Shown here piece by piece: positions 33,991-42,412 of a stretch of 64,000 nucleotides of DNA (the first letter of the stretch is position 1; every line of letters begins with the position of its first letter). The notes beneath the pieces were generated by a model that was not told the DNA's origin, ran no database searches, and saw only the letters and a program-made list of their open reading frames with translations. Location: the NCBI GenBank assembly GCA_046350655.1, contig JAXMAB010000007.1, positions 186,001 through 250,000 of the forward strand. Direction: 5' to 3'. The position numbers and the translations under genes are program-made. Source of the stretch: JAEUHO01 sp046350655. GTDB taxonomy: Bacteria; Planctomycetota; PLA2; JAEUHO01.

Positions 33991-36141
33991 GTGCGCCGTC
34001 CCCTCCCGGTCCTGTCCGCGCTCGCCCTCGCCCTCGTCGTCGCGCGCCCCGCCGCGCCCGTCCGTGCCGCCGACGCGCCCGACCGCGTCGCCGAAGCGCC
34101 CGATCTCGCGGCCGTCACCGCGACGCTCGAGCGCGAGATCCGGCGCCGCATGGAGACGGACCACCTGCCGTCGGTGTCGGTCGCGCTGGTGCGCGACGGC
34201 GCGGTCGTGTGGAAGGCGGCGTTCGGGTTCGCGAACGTGTGGGCGAAGACGCCCGCCACGCCCGACACGCTCTACTCGACGGGCTCCACCTTCAAGACCG
34301 TGAACGCGACGGCGGTGATGCGGCTCGTCGAGCAGGGCAAGTTCGCGCTCGACGAGCCCATCGGCCCGCGCCTCGGCGACGACGCGCCGCGCCAGCCCGA
34401 GGGCGCCGCCCCCATCACGCTGCGCCACCTCCTGACCCACACGTCGGGCCTGCCGACGTCGGGGAACACGGTCCCGTTGTGGGACCGCGCGCTGCCGGCG
34501 GACCTGCGCACCGCCACGTCGAGGCTCGTCGCCGACGCGCCGCCCGGGCAGCGGACGGTCTACAGCAACGTCGGGTTCGCGCTCGCGGGCCGCCTGGCCG
34601 GCGAGGCGGCGGGCCTCGCGTTCGAGGAGGTCGTCCGCCGCGAGGTGCTGACGCCCCTCGGCATGACGCACACGACCTTCTCGCCGACGGGCCCGGAGGT
34701 CGAGCGGCTCGCGCTCCCCTACGCGCGCACGAAGGACGGCCTCGCGGCGCTGCGGCAGGTGCGCTTCGACGTGTGGCCCGCGGGCGACGTCTACACGACA
34801 GCCGAGGACCTCGCGACCTTCCTCGCCGCGCACCTCGAGGGCGGCGCGTCGAAGGGCACGCGTCTGCTGACCGAGGCCTCGTGCGCGGAGATGCACCGCC
34901 GGCAGTTCTTCCGCGACCAGGGACGCATGGGGTTCGGCCTCGCGTTCCTCGTCGACGCGACGCCGGGCCGCCGCACGATCCGGCACGACGGCCTCGTCCC
35001 GGGGATGACGGCCGAGATGGCGGGCGACCTCGACCGGCGCGTCGGCGTCGTGCTCCTCGCGAACCTCTCGGAGGGCAACCGGCCGCTCGGGGCGCTCGCG
35101 CGCGTCGCGTTGACGCTCCTGCGCGGCGAGGCGTGGGCCCCGTTCGACCCGGCGGCGGCGCGGCGCGACCCCGCACCGGAGACGTGGGCCGCGCTCGCGG
35201 GGACCTACCTCGGCGGCCCGGCCGGCGCGGTGAAGGTCGCGGTGCGGGACCATGCGTTGACGTTCGAGGCCGGGGGCGTCGAGGGGTTCCTCGTCGAGCG
35301 CGCGGACGGCGCGTTCGACCTGCGCGGCGACGACGTCGGCGACGGCCTGTGGCTGCGCTTCACGCGCGACGCGAAGGGCGCGGTGACCGGCGCGGAGACG
35401 TCGAGCGGCGCGAAGCTGACGCGCGCGGCGGGCCCCGCGGCCACCGACATGGACCTCACGCTCCCCCCCGAGGGCGACCCGGTCGGCGACTGGGAGGGCG
35501 AGCTCACGCTCGGCACGATGCGGATCCCGTTCGCGATCCGCGTGCGCCGCGACGCCGCGGGCGCGCTCGAGGGCCGCATCGACGTGCCGGCGCAGGGGCT
35601 CAAGGACGGCGTCCTCGACGTGCTGCTGCACCACGGCAAACGCGTGCACCTCGAGCACGGCGCCGCCATGGGCCGCGCGGTGACCGACGCGGTGCTCGAA
35701 GGGGACACGATCCGGGGCGTGGTGACGCAAGGCCCGCTGCGCCTCCCGGTCACGGCGTTCCGCGCGGGCAGCGAGGCCGCGAAGGCCGCGGCGGCGGCGC
35801 GCGCGGAGGCGGCGGCCGCGGCGAAGGCGAAGGCGGCCGCGACGGGGCCGTCGCCGTTCGTCGGCGTGTGGGAGGGCGACCTCGACCTCGGCACGCAGAA
35901 GCTGCTGCTGCGGCTCGACGTCACGAGCGACACGGCGGCGACGCTCGACATCCCCGCGCAGAACCTCGTGAAGGGCCCCCTCGAGGCCGTGCGTCGCGAC
36001 GGCGCGAAGGTGGGCTTCGAGCTGCCGTCGCAGCTCGGCCGCGCGGTCTTCACGGGGACGATCGAGGGGACGACCCTGCGGGGCACGCTCGCGCAGGCGG
36101 GCCAGACCTATCCGTTCGCGCTGGTCCGCAAGGGGCCCTGA
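33991..36141 (+). CDS. Exported beta-lactamase-family serine hydrolase with duplicated C-terminal domain
   Basis: 716 residues. Signal peptide RRPLPVLSALALALVVARPAAPVRA. The class C beta-lactamase/DD-peptidase fold carries STFK (about residue 105, the SxxK nucleophile), YSN (about 190) and RHDGLVPG (the KTG-equivalent loop). Hydrolases of this type act on amide or ester bonds; many are not beta-lactamases. From about residue 390 there are three beta-rich units; the last two (DWEGELTLGTMRIPFAIRVR...IDVPAQGLKDG and VWEGDLDLGTQKLLLRLDV...LDIPAQNLVKG) are clearly repeats of each other and end with lipocalin-like strands. An Ala/Lys helix joins them. Substrate unknown. Confidence 0.85.
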   Translation: MRRPLPVLSALALALVVARPAAPVRAADAPDRVAEAPDLAAVTATLEREIRRRMETDHLPSVSVALVRDGAVVWKAAFGFANVWAKTPATPDTLYSTGSTFKTVNATAVMRLVEQGKFALDEPIGPRLGDDAPRQPEGAAPITLRHLLTHTSGLPTSGNTVPLWDRALPADLRTATSRLVADAPPGQRTVYSNVGFALAGRLAGEAAGLAFEEVVRREVLTPLGMTHTTFSPTGPEVERLALPYARTKDGLAALRQVRFDVWPAGDVYTTAEDLATFLAAHLEGGASKGTRLLTEASCAEMHRRQFFRDQGRMGFGLAFLVDATPGRRTIRHDGLVPGMTAEMAGDLDRRVGVVLLANLSEGNRPLGALARVALTLLRGEAWAPFDPAAARRDPAPETWAALAGTYLGGPAGAVKVAVRDHALTFEAGGVEGFLVERADGAFDLRGDDVGDGLWLRFTRDAKGAVTGAETSSGAKLTRAAGPAATDMDLTLPPEGDPVGDWEGELTLGTMRIPFAIRVRRDAAGALEGRIDVPAQGLKDGVLDVLLHHGKRVHLEHGAAMGRAVTDAVLEGDTIRGVVTQGPLRLPVTAFRAGSEAAKAAAAARAEAAAAAKAKAAATGPSPFVGVWEGDLDLGTQKLLLRLDVTSDTAATLDIPAQNLVKGPLEAVRRDGAKVGFELPSQLGRAVFTGTIEGTTLRGTLAQAGQTYPFALVRKGP

Positions 36142-36196
36142 TCGCGAGGAGCACGGACCGCGGGCGCACGGACCGACCCCGGCGCGCGTCCGGCCG

Positions 36197-36514
36197 CTAC
36201 TCGGCCTCGGCGTCCTTCGCGTCGCGCTTCCACTCCTGCTTGCGGTCGGTCTGGAAGCCGCGGGCGGCCAGCTCGGCCAGGGCCTTCGGGTTGTGGGCCG
36301 TCATCACGGCCTCGACCGTCGCGGGCGCGACGTTCAGCCCCTCGAGCAGCGTGCGCGCGCGCTTCCAGAGCGCCTCGCGCTTCTTGTCGGTCGTCGCGAG
36401 GTACAGGTCGGTCACGAGGTCGGCCAGCGACTGCTCGCGGAGCTGGTCCTGGTTCTGGTAGTAGCGCCGGATGACGCCCTGCTGGTACCGGGTGAAGTCG
36501 CGCTTCTCGGGCAT
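36197..36514 (-). CDS. Small conserved-looking helical protein
   Basis: 105 residues, charged and almost entirely helical (DFTRYQQGVIRRYYQNQDQLREQSLADLVTDLYLATTDKKREALWKRARTLLEG). No family recognised. ATG 36514 is chosen over the in-frame upstream ATG because TACGCT ends exactly 6 nt before it. The shape suggests a small regulatory or nucleic-acid-associated protein, but no residue pattern proves it. It follows the exporter operon on the same strand, 15 nt after its last stop, yet has its own promoter. Confidence 0.75.
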   Translation of the reverse strand: MPEKRDFTRYQQGVIRRYYQNQDQLREQSLADLVTDLYLATTDKKREALWKRARTLLEGLNVAPATVEAVMTAHNPKALAELAARGFQTDRKQEWKRDAKDAEAE

Positions 36515-36520
36515 AGCGGG

Positions 36521-36526
36521 AGCGTA
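36521..36526 (-). promoter_or_regulatory. -10 element (TACGCT) of a leaderless small-gene mRNA
   Basis: TACGCT, six bases (CCCGCT), then ATG 36514 on the minus strand. It lies just outside the stop of the last exporter permease. Confidence 0.6.
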
Positions 36527-36529
36527 CAC

Positions 36530-37705
36530 CTACTCCGAGCGGAGGACCTGCAGCGGCCGCAGCGCCGACTGCCGGAGCGCCGGCAGGAGCGCGGCGACCA
36601 CCCCGACGACCACCGCGCCGCCGATGCCGGCGGCGATCGTCTCGGGCTCGACCATGAACACCGGCAGGACCTCGGAGAAGAGCCGCCGCAGGGTCGAGAC
36701 CGCGAGCCGGGCCCCCACCGCGCCGAGGACGCCCCCGAGCCCGGTGAGCAGCATCGACTCGAAGACGACCAGCGAGGCGACCCGGCGCGCGGGGAAGCCG
36801 AGCGCCATCAGGATGCCCGACTCGCGGCCCCGCTCGGCGGCCGCCATGGCCATCGCGTTGCCGGCCGAGAGCACGACCGCGAAGAGCACCGCGGCCCCGA
36901 TCCAGCCGAGGAGGCCGGTGACGTTGCCGAGCGCGGCGATGCGCGACGCGCGGAAGGCCGCCTCGGTCTGGGAGAGCGTGCGCGTCGGGCCCGCGGCGTA
37001 CCGCGCGTCGATCGCGGCCATGACCGCCGCCGGGTCGTGGCCGTCCTTCACCTTGACCCAGAAGAGGCTCACGCGCGAGCCCGCCACCGCGGCGTCCGGC
37101 GACGTCCGGCGCACCTCGTCGACGAGCTCCCACGAGAGGAACATCACCTTCGCGTTGAACACCGCGTCCGGCGCGACGTCGTAGATGCCGCGGACGGTGA
37201 AGTCCCACGCCGAGCCGTCGGGCTTCGGGAAGTTGGTGCCCATGAGCGGGATCGAGTCGCCCACGCGGAAGCCGTACTGGTCGGCGAGGCCGCGCCCGAC
37301 GAGGCAGCCCTTGCGGTCCGCGAGCAGCGCCTGCCGCTGGTCCTCGGGCACGAGGATCTCGGGGTACTGCGAGAACAGGAGCGGGAAGTCGACGGCCATG
37401 CGCGGGAAGAAGTTCTTCCCGTCGCGGTAGGTCCCGCCGAACCACGTCCACCGGTTCACGGACTCGACGCCCGGCAGCTCCGCGATCGTCTCGCGGTAGG
37501 CGGCGGGCAGCTCGGCGAAGAGGCTGACCGCGCTCTGGACCGTGATCCGGTTCGTCGAGGCGGTGCGGACCGCGACGTCGAGCGTCGTGACCACCGACCG
37601 GAGGAAGCAGCCCAGGAACACCGAGAGCCCCGTGAAGACCACGAGCAGCGCCGAGCGGACCGGGTGCCGCCAGGCGTTGCGCAGGACGAGGCGGGCCAGC
37701 GACAT
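36530..37705 (-). CDS. FtsX-family ABC permease, third permease of the exporter
   Basis: 391 residues with MacB/LolC layout: one N-terminal membrane helix (SALLVVFTGLSVFLGCFLRSVV), a large periplasmic domain (about 40-265) and three C-terminal helices (GWIGAAVLFAVVLSAGNAMAMA; SLVVFESMLLTGLGGVLGA; VVVGVVAALLPALRQ). It is closely related to the permease at 38884-40065: both contain RNxWRHPVR, SVVTTLD, TNRITVQSA-type, WFGG.Y.D.KNFF and LLADRxGCLVG segments. ATG 37705 shares one base with the previous gene's stop (TGATG). It ends the operon. Confidence 0.9.
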   Translation of the reverse strand: MSLARLVLRNAWRHPVRSALLVVFTGLSVFLGCFLRSVVTTLDVAVRTASTNRITVQSAVSLFAELPAAYRETIAELPGVESVNRWTWFGGTYRDGKNFFPRMAVDFPLLFSQYPEILVPEDQRQALLADRKGCLVGRGLADQYGFRVGDSIPLMGTNFPKPDGSAWDFTVRGIYDVAPDAVFNAKVMFLSWELVDEVRRTSPDAAVAGSRVSLFWVKVKDGHDPAAVMAAIDARYAAGPTRTLSQTEAAFRASRIAALGNVTGLLGWIGAAVLFAVVLSAGNAMAMAAAERGRESGILMALGFPARRVASLVVFESMLLTGLGGVLGAVGARLAVSTLRRLFSEVLPVFMVEPETIAAGIGGAVVVGVVAALLPALRQSALRPLQVLRSE

Positions 37706-38880
37706 CAGAGCCGCCGCAGCGCGGCGGTGGGCACGAGGCGGGACGCGCGCCACGCGGGCACGGTGCCGCCGAGGATCCCGAGGACCAGCGCGACGCCGAC
37801 GGACGTCACGATGATCGACGGCGTCACGCGGAACGCGAACGCGATCTCCGTGAACGTGTTCCAGTTCGTCGTGCTCGTCTGGAGGCCGTTGAACGGCAGC
37901 ACCAGCACCGCCCCGATCACCCCGCCGACGAGCCCGATGATGGCCGCCTCGACGAGGAAGCAGAAGAACACCGGGAACCGCCGGTAGCCCACCGACATCA
38001 GGATGCCGACCTCGCGGGTGCGCGCCCCCACCGCGGCGAGCATCGTGTTCACCGCGCCGAGCACGGCGGCGGCGCCCATGAGCGAGGTCAGGACGCCCGC
38101 GAGGAAGCCCAGCACGCCGCCGAGCGCCGTCGTCTGGGCGGCGAAGTAGGCCTTCTCGGTCTGGGCCTTCACCGGCACGCGCTTGTCGGTCTCGAGCTCC
38201 GCGGCGATCGCCGCGACGTCGGTGCCGGGCTTCAGCTTGGCGACGAAGCGCTGGCGGAACGGACGCTCGAGGGCCGCGCAGATGCGGTCCACGTCGCCCC
38301 AGATCTCCGACGAGTACGCGCCGTCGTTCTCGAAGATCCCCACCACCGTGAACGGCGTCACGTTGAAGGTGAGCGTCGAGCCGATCTTCGTGTCCTTGAT
38401 GCGGGTCGTCAGCGGCTTGCCCACGACGACCTCGTTGGACCCCGGCGTGGGCTCGCGCCCCTCGACGACCCGCCAGCGCGGCCCCTGGATGCGCATGGAC
38501 GCGGGGATCTCGACCCCGCGCACGGTCACGATCGTGGTGCCCGTGCCGTCGGTGCGGTCGAGCTTGAGGCCGAGGTAGGACTCGGCCGCCGCCATCGGGG
38601 CCCCCGTCGCGTCGAGCGCGACCTCGGGGCGCGTCTTGAGGACGTTCGTGTCGACCGGGTACCGGACGATGCTCTCGCCCTCGCTCTGCGCGCCCGGCCG
38701 CAGGTACACGACGACGTCGTCGCTGCCCGTGTCGGCGAGGAGCGCCTTGAAGCCCTCGCGCAGGGCCAGCACGCCGCCGAGCACGGCGACCGTGAGCCCG
38801 ATGCCCAGGGCGGAGAAGAGCGACGGCGACCACCGCACGATCAGGCTGCGGGTCGTGTACCGGAACGGGACGAGGCGCAC
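37705..38880 (-). CDS. FtsX-family ABC permease, middle permease of the exporter
   Basis: 391 residues, same one-plus-three membrane helix layout, with a periplasmic MacB-like core (EVVVGKPLTTRIKDTKIGSTLTFNVTPFTVVGIFENDGAYSSEIWGD-type sequence). It is divergent from the two flanking permeases, which are paralogues of each other. The cytoplasmic loop GARTREVGILMSVGYRR matches the FtsX coupling loop, and the C-terminal RASRLVPTAALRRL is typical. GTG 38880 lies 3 nt after the preceding stop; it overlaps the next gene by one base. Confidence 0.9.
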   Translation of the reverse strand: MRLVPFRYTTRSLIVRWSPSLFSALGIGLTVAVLGGVLALREGFKALLADTGSDDVVVYLRPGAQSEGESIVRYPVDTNVLKTRPEVALDATGAPMAAAESYLGLKLDRTDGTGTTIVTVRGVEIPASMRIQGPRWRVVEGREPTPGSNEVVVGKPLTTRIKDTKIGSTLTFNVTPFTVVGIFENDGAYSSEIWGDVDRICAALERPFRQRFVAKLKPGTDVAAIAAELETDKRVPVKAQTEKAYFAAQTTALGGVLGFLAGVLTSLMGAAAVLGAVNTMLAAVGARTREVGILMSVGYRRFPVFFCFLVEAAIIGLVGGVIGAVLVLPFNGLQTSTTNWNTFTEIAFAFRVTPSIIVTSVGVALVLGILGGTVPAWRASRLVPTAALRRL

Positions 38881-38883
38881 GGG

Positions 38884-40065
38884 TCAGGCCTCCTGCCGCA
38901 GCACCGCGACGGTGCGCAGCCGCGTGAGCCGCGCGGCGGGGAACAGCCCGCCCGCGAGCCCGATGAACAGGGCGATCCCGATGCCGAGGAACAGCGTCGG
39001 CGTGCCCACGAAGTAGTTCGGGAGGAACTGGGCGAACTGGTCGCGGAACTTCGGCGCGGCCGCCCACGCGAGCACGGCGCCGGTGACCCCGCCCACCCCG
39101 ACGACCGCCATGGACTCGAGCAGCAGCATGCCGCCCGCGAGCCGGTCCTTGAAGCCGAGGGCCTTCAGGATGCCCGCGTCGCGCGAGCGTTCGCGGCCCG
39201 CCATGCCGGCGGTGTTCATGACGGAGAAGAAGATCGCGAAGAGGACCGCGCCGCCGATCCACCCGAGGAACGTGGGCACGTTGCCGAGCATCGAGGCGAA
39301 CTGGGCCTGGAAGGCCGCCTCGGTCTGCGTGCGCGTGCGCTGCGGGCCCGCCTCGAACATCGCGTCGATGGCGGCGATCACGGCCTCGGGGTCGAAGCCG
39401 TCCTTCACCTTCGTCATCCACACGCCGACGTCCTGGCCGCCGGCCTCGAAGCCCTGGGCCCGGAGCGCCTTGCGCATCTCCTTCAGGTAGTCCCAGTGGA
39501 AGAACATCGTCTTGTTGTCGATGTTGGGCTTGCGCGAGTGGTAGGTCGCGCGGAGCGTGAACTCCCAGGCCTTGCCCTTCTCGACGGTGTAGATGTTCGA
39601 GAGGATCGGGATCTTGTCGCCGACCTTCCAGCCGAACTTGTCGGCCAGCTCGTCGCCGACGAGGCAGCCCTGGCGGTCGGCCAGCAGCTCCTTCTGCCGC
39701 GCGGGGTCGACGTCGACCTCGGGGTACTGCGTGAGGTGCGTGGCGAGGTCCACCGCGAACTGCGCGAAGAAGTTCTTCGGGTCCTGGTAGTAGCCGCCGA
39801 ACCACACCCACGGGCAGGTGGAAGCGACGCCGGGCACCTGCTCGATCTTCGCGCGGTACGACTCCGGCATGTAGACGTACAGGCTCGCGGCGCTCTGCAC
39901 CGCGATGCGGTTCGTCGCCGCCGCCTTCGTCGCCGCGTCGAGCGTCGTGACGACCGACGTCAGGAAGACGAACAGGAACAGCGCGAGCGCCGAGAACCCG
40001 AACGTGAGGCAGGTCCTCACGGGGTGGCGCCAGAGGTTGCGGTGGACCAGCTTGAGCAGGCTCAT
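38884..40065 (-). CDS. FtsX-family ABC permease, first permease of the exporter
   Basis: 393 residues. N-terminal helix (CLTFGFSALALFLFVFLTSVV), periplasmic domain (TLDAATKAAATNRIAVQSAASLYVYMP...KEL LADRQGCLVG), and three C-terminal helices; the coupling loop RERSRDAGILKALGFKDR matches FtsX permeases. ATG 40065 overlaps the ATPase stop (ATGA), giving tight coupling to its motor. With the permease at 36530-37705 it forms a paralogous pair around a third, divergent one. Confidence 0.9.
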   Translation of the reverse strand: MSLLKLVHRNLWRHPVRTCLTFGFSALALFLFVFLTSVVTTLDAATKAAATNRIAVQSAASLYVYMPESYRAKIEQVPGVASTCPWVWFGGYYQDPKNFFAQFAVDLATHLTQYPEVDVDPARQKELLADRQGCLVGDELADKFGWKVGDKIPILSNIYTVEKGKAWEFTLRATYHSRKPNIDNKTMFFHWDYLKEMRKALRAQGFEAGGQDVGVWMTKVKDGFDPEAVIAAIDAMFEAGPQRTRTQTEAAFQAQFASMLGNVPTFLGWIGGAVLFAIFFSVMNTAGMAGRERSRDAGILKALGFKDRLAGGMLLLESMAVVGVGGVTGAVLAWAAAPKFRDQFAQFLPNYFVGTPTLFLGIGIALFIGLAGGLFPAARLTRLRTVAVLRQEA

Positions 40066-40769
40066 GCGTGGCTCGTGGTCCCCTGCTCGACGAGGACGCC
40101 CTTCTCGAGGTGCAGCGTGCGCGTGGCCCGGCGGGCGGCCGCGGGGTCGTGCGTCACCATGGCGATCGTCTTGCCGTGCTCGGCCACGAGGCGCGACAGG
40201 ATGTCGAGCACCGCGTCGGCGCTGGCGCGGTCGAGGTCGCCGGTGGGCTCGTCGGCGAGCACCATCGTCGGGTCCGTCGCGATGGCGCGGGCGATGGCGA
40301 CGCGCTGCTCCTGCCCGCCCGAGAGCTGCTTCGGCCGGTGGTCCATGCGGTCCTTGAGGCCGACGAGCTCGAGGGCGTACTCGGCGTGCTCGCGGCGCTG
40401 CTTCTTCCCGAGGGGCGTGAGGAGCAGCGGCAGCTCGACGTTCTCGAGGGCCGTGAGGACGGGGATCAGGTTGAACGCCTGGAAGACGAACCCGACGTGG
40501 CGGGCGCGCCAGCCGGCGAGCTCGTCCGACGACAGGCGCGTGATCTCGGTGTCGCCGACCTCGATGGTGCCCGCGTCGGGCCGGTCGAGCCCGCCGAGCA
40601 GGTTGAGGATCGTCGACTTGCCGGAGCCCGACGGGCCCATGAGCGCGAGCAGCTCGCCTGCGCCGACGTCGAGGTCGAGGCCGTCGAGGACGCGCACGTC
40701 CTGGCCGCCGCGGCTGTAGACCTTCGTGATGCCGCGCATGCGCGCGAGGGTCTCGGGTCCGGTCGCCAT
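40062..40769 (-). CDS. ABC transporter ATPase, MacB/LolD type
   Basis: 235 residues. Walker A LMGPSGSGKSTILNLLGGLD, Q-loop VFQAFNLIPVLTALENVELPL, signature LSGGQEQRVAIARAI, Walker B TMVLADEPTGDLD and H-loop MVTHD, all in the o228/LolD/MacB class. It energises the three FtsX permeases, with the HlyD-type adaptor spanning the periplasm. The second glycine-glutamine in LSGGQEQR is typical of the class. ATG 40769 lies just after the adaptor's stop. Confidence 0.95.
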   Translation of the reverse strand: MATGPETLARMRGITKVYSRGGQDVRVLDGLDLDVGAGELLALMGPSGSGKSTILNLLGGLDRPDAGTIEVGDTEITRLSSDELAGWRARHVGFVFQAFNLIPVLTALENVELPLLLTPLGKKQRREHAEYALELVGLKDRMDHRPKQLSGGQEQRVAIARAIATDPTMVLADEPTGDLDRASADAVLDILSRLVAEHGKTIAMVTHDPAAARRATRTLHLEKGVLVEQGTTSHA

Positions 40770-40771
40770 GG

Positions 40772-42211
40772 TCACTTCTTCTCCGCGTTGGTCGTGACGG
40801 CCGCGCCGTCGGCGAGGTCGACGGGCGGGTCGAGCACCACCTGCTCGCCGCCCGACAGCCCGCTCTCCACGTCGAACAGCCCGCCGGCCTCCGCGCCGAG
40901 CCGGACCTCGGTCCGGCGGACGCGGCCGCCCGCGAGCACGAACACCGCCGCCTGGTCGCCCTTGCGGACGACCGCGCGCGCCGGCACCTTCGGGAGGCGC
41001 TTCGCCTCCGGCGCGTCCGGCGTGCCCTTGCCGAGGAACGTGACCCGCGCGCCCATCTCGGGCTTCACGATGTCGGGCCACTCGAGGAACTCGATCCGCA
41101 TCTCGACGGTCGCCTTCTGCCGGTCGGCCGTGGGCCACACCTGGCGGATGCGGCCGCGGAACGACCGGTCGGGCGCCGCGTCGAGGACGATGCGCGTCGC
41201 GTCGCCCTGGGCGATCGTGCCGAGCCGCGTCTCCGAGAGCTCCACTTGCACCTCGAGCGTCTTCGGGTCGACGATCGTCGCGACGCTGCCGCGCGAGTTG
41301 CCGCCGGCGCCGGTCGCCGCGACCACCTCGCCGAGCTCGGCGTCCTTGTGCACGACGAGGCCCGCGAACGGCGCGCGGACGAACGTCTTGTCGAGCTGGA
41401 TGTCGGCCTGCTTGAGCGCGTCGTTCGCCCGCGCGATCTCCGCGTCGGCCGTGAGCAGCGCGGCCGCGCGGCGGGCGATCTCGCCGCTCCACGACGTCTC
41501 CGCCGCCGTCCCCGCCGCGACGCGCGACGACGCCGCCGCGAGCGCCGCGCGGGCGGTCTTGGCGGCGGCCTCGAACACGCGCCAGCGCGCCTCGTCGATG
41601 ATGCGCTGCTCGAAGAGGGCGCGGTTGCGCACCACGTCGGCCTCGGCGCGCTCGACCTCGACGCGCGCCTGCGCCTCGAGGTCGCGCAGGACCGCGTTGT
41701 CCTTCTTGAGCCGGTCGAGGTCCATCACGGCGGCCGCGTGGGCGCGCTCGAGCTCGCCCTTGCGCGCCGTCGCGACGGCGACGTCCTGCTTGGCCGCGGC
41801 CACCGCGGCGTCGAGGTCGTCGTGCTGGATGCGCGCGACGACGTCGTTCTCCTTGACCGAGGTCCCTTCCTCGACGTTCAGCTCGACGAGGCGGCCCGAC
41901 AGGACCGTCGAGAGCGCGGCGCGCTTGCGCGCGATCACGTAGCCGTTGCCGGTGACCTCGCCCTGCTTCGCGACGGCGGAGCCCGGGGGGATCACGAGGC
42001 CCGTCGCGACGCGCGGGACGCCGCCCGGCTGGTCGAGGATCAGCCGACCGGTGCCGTAGGCCCAGCCGACGAACCCGAGGGCGCCGAGGAGGAGGATCCA
42101 GAGCAGGGGGCTGCCGCCGCGGCGGCGCGCGGGCGCGGCGTCGCGCTGGATCCGCAGGCGCGACAGGTCGGGGGCCGCGCCGACCGAGGGACTGGGACTT
42201 CCGGGGGCCAT
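40772..42211 (-). CDS. HlyD/MacA-type periplasmic adaptor
   Basis: 479 residues. A cytoplasmic Ser/Pro N-terminus and one membrane helix (SPLLWILLLGALGFVGWAYG) precede a lipoyl-like half (VLSGRLVELNVEEGTSVKENDVVARIQHDDL), a long coiled coil (KQDVAVATARKGELERAHAAAVMDLDRLKK and more), the second lipoyl half (DKTFVRAPFAGLVVHKDAELGEVV) and a beta-barrel/MPR region. It bridges the exporter to the outer membrane. ATG 42211 has TACACT 6 nt upstream, so the exporter operon is probably a leaderless transcript starting here. Confidence 0.93.
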   Translation of the reverse strand: MAPGSPSPSVGAAPDLSRLRIQRDAAPARRRGGSPLLWILLLGALGFVGWAYGTGRLILDQPGGVPRVATGLVIPPGSAVAKQGEVTGNGYVIARKRAALSTVLSGRLVELNVEEGTSVKENDVVARIQHDDLDAAVAAAKQDVAVATARKGELERAHAAAVMDLDRLKKDNAVLRDLEAQARVEVERAEADVVRNRALFEQRIIDEARWRVFEAAAKTARAALAAASSRVAAGTAAETSWSGEIARRAAALLTADAEIARANDALKQADIQLDKTFVRAPFAGLVVHKDAELGEVVAATGAGGNSRGSVATIVDPKTLEVQVELSETRLGTIAQGDATRIVLDAAPDRSFRGRIRQVWPTADRQKATVEMRIEFLEWPDIVKPEMGARVTFLGKGTPDAPEAKRLPKVPARAVVRKGDQAAVFVLAGGRVRRTEVRLGAEAGGLFDVESGLSGGEQVVLDPPVDLADGAAVTTNAEKK

Positions 42212-42217
42212 CGGGGA

Positions 42218-42223
42218 AGTGTA
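42218..42223 (-). promoter_or_regulatory. -10 element (TACACT) of the leaderless exporter operon mRNA
   Basis: TACACT, six bases (TCCCCG), then ATG 42211 on the minus strand. Confidence 0.6.
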
Positions 42224-42279
42224 AGGCGGTGCCCGGGGGACCCCTCCGGCCGGACCGACCGCCCGGGGGGTCGCATCGG

Positions 42280-42402
42280 CCGCGCGCCGGGCCTCGCGTA
42301 CCGAGAGCGGGATCCTGGGACGCCTGCGTCGGCCACCGGGCCTCGCGTGCCGGGCGCGGGCTCCGCCGACGCCTCCGTCGCGCGCCGGGCCTCGCGTCCC
42401 GG
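42280..42402 (-). repeat. Three direct copies of a 49-bp unit carrying the dispersed element
   Basis: Exact reverse cores at 42287-42298, 42336-42347 and 42385-42396, spaced exactly 49 bp. The bases after CGCG differ in each (TACC, TGCC, TCCC). The array fills the gap between the exporter operon and the APC transporter. Confidence 0.9.
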
Positions 42403-42412
42403 GAACGGGGTC

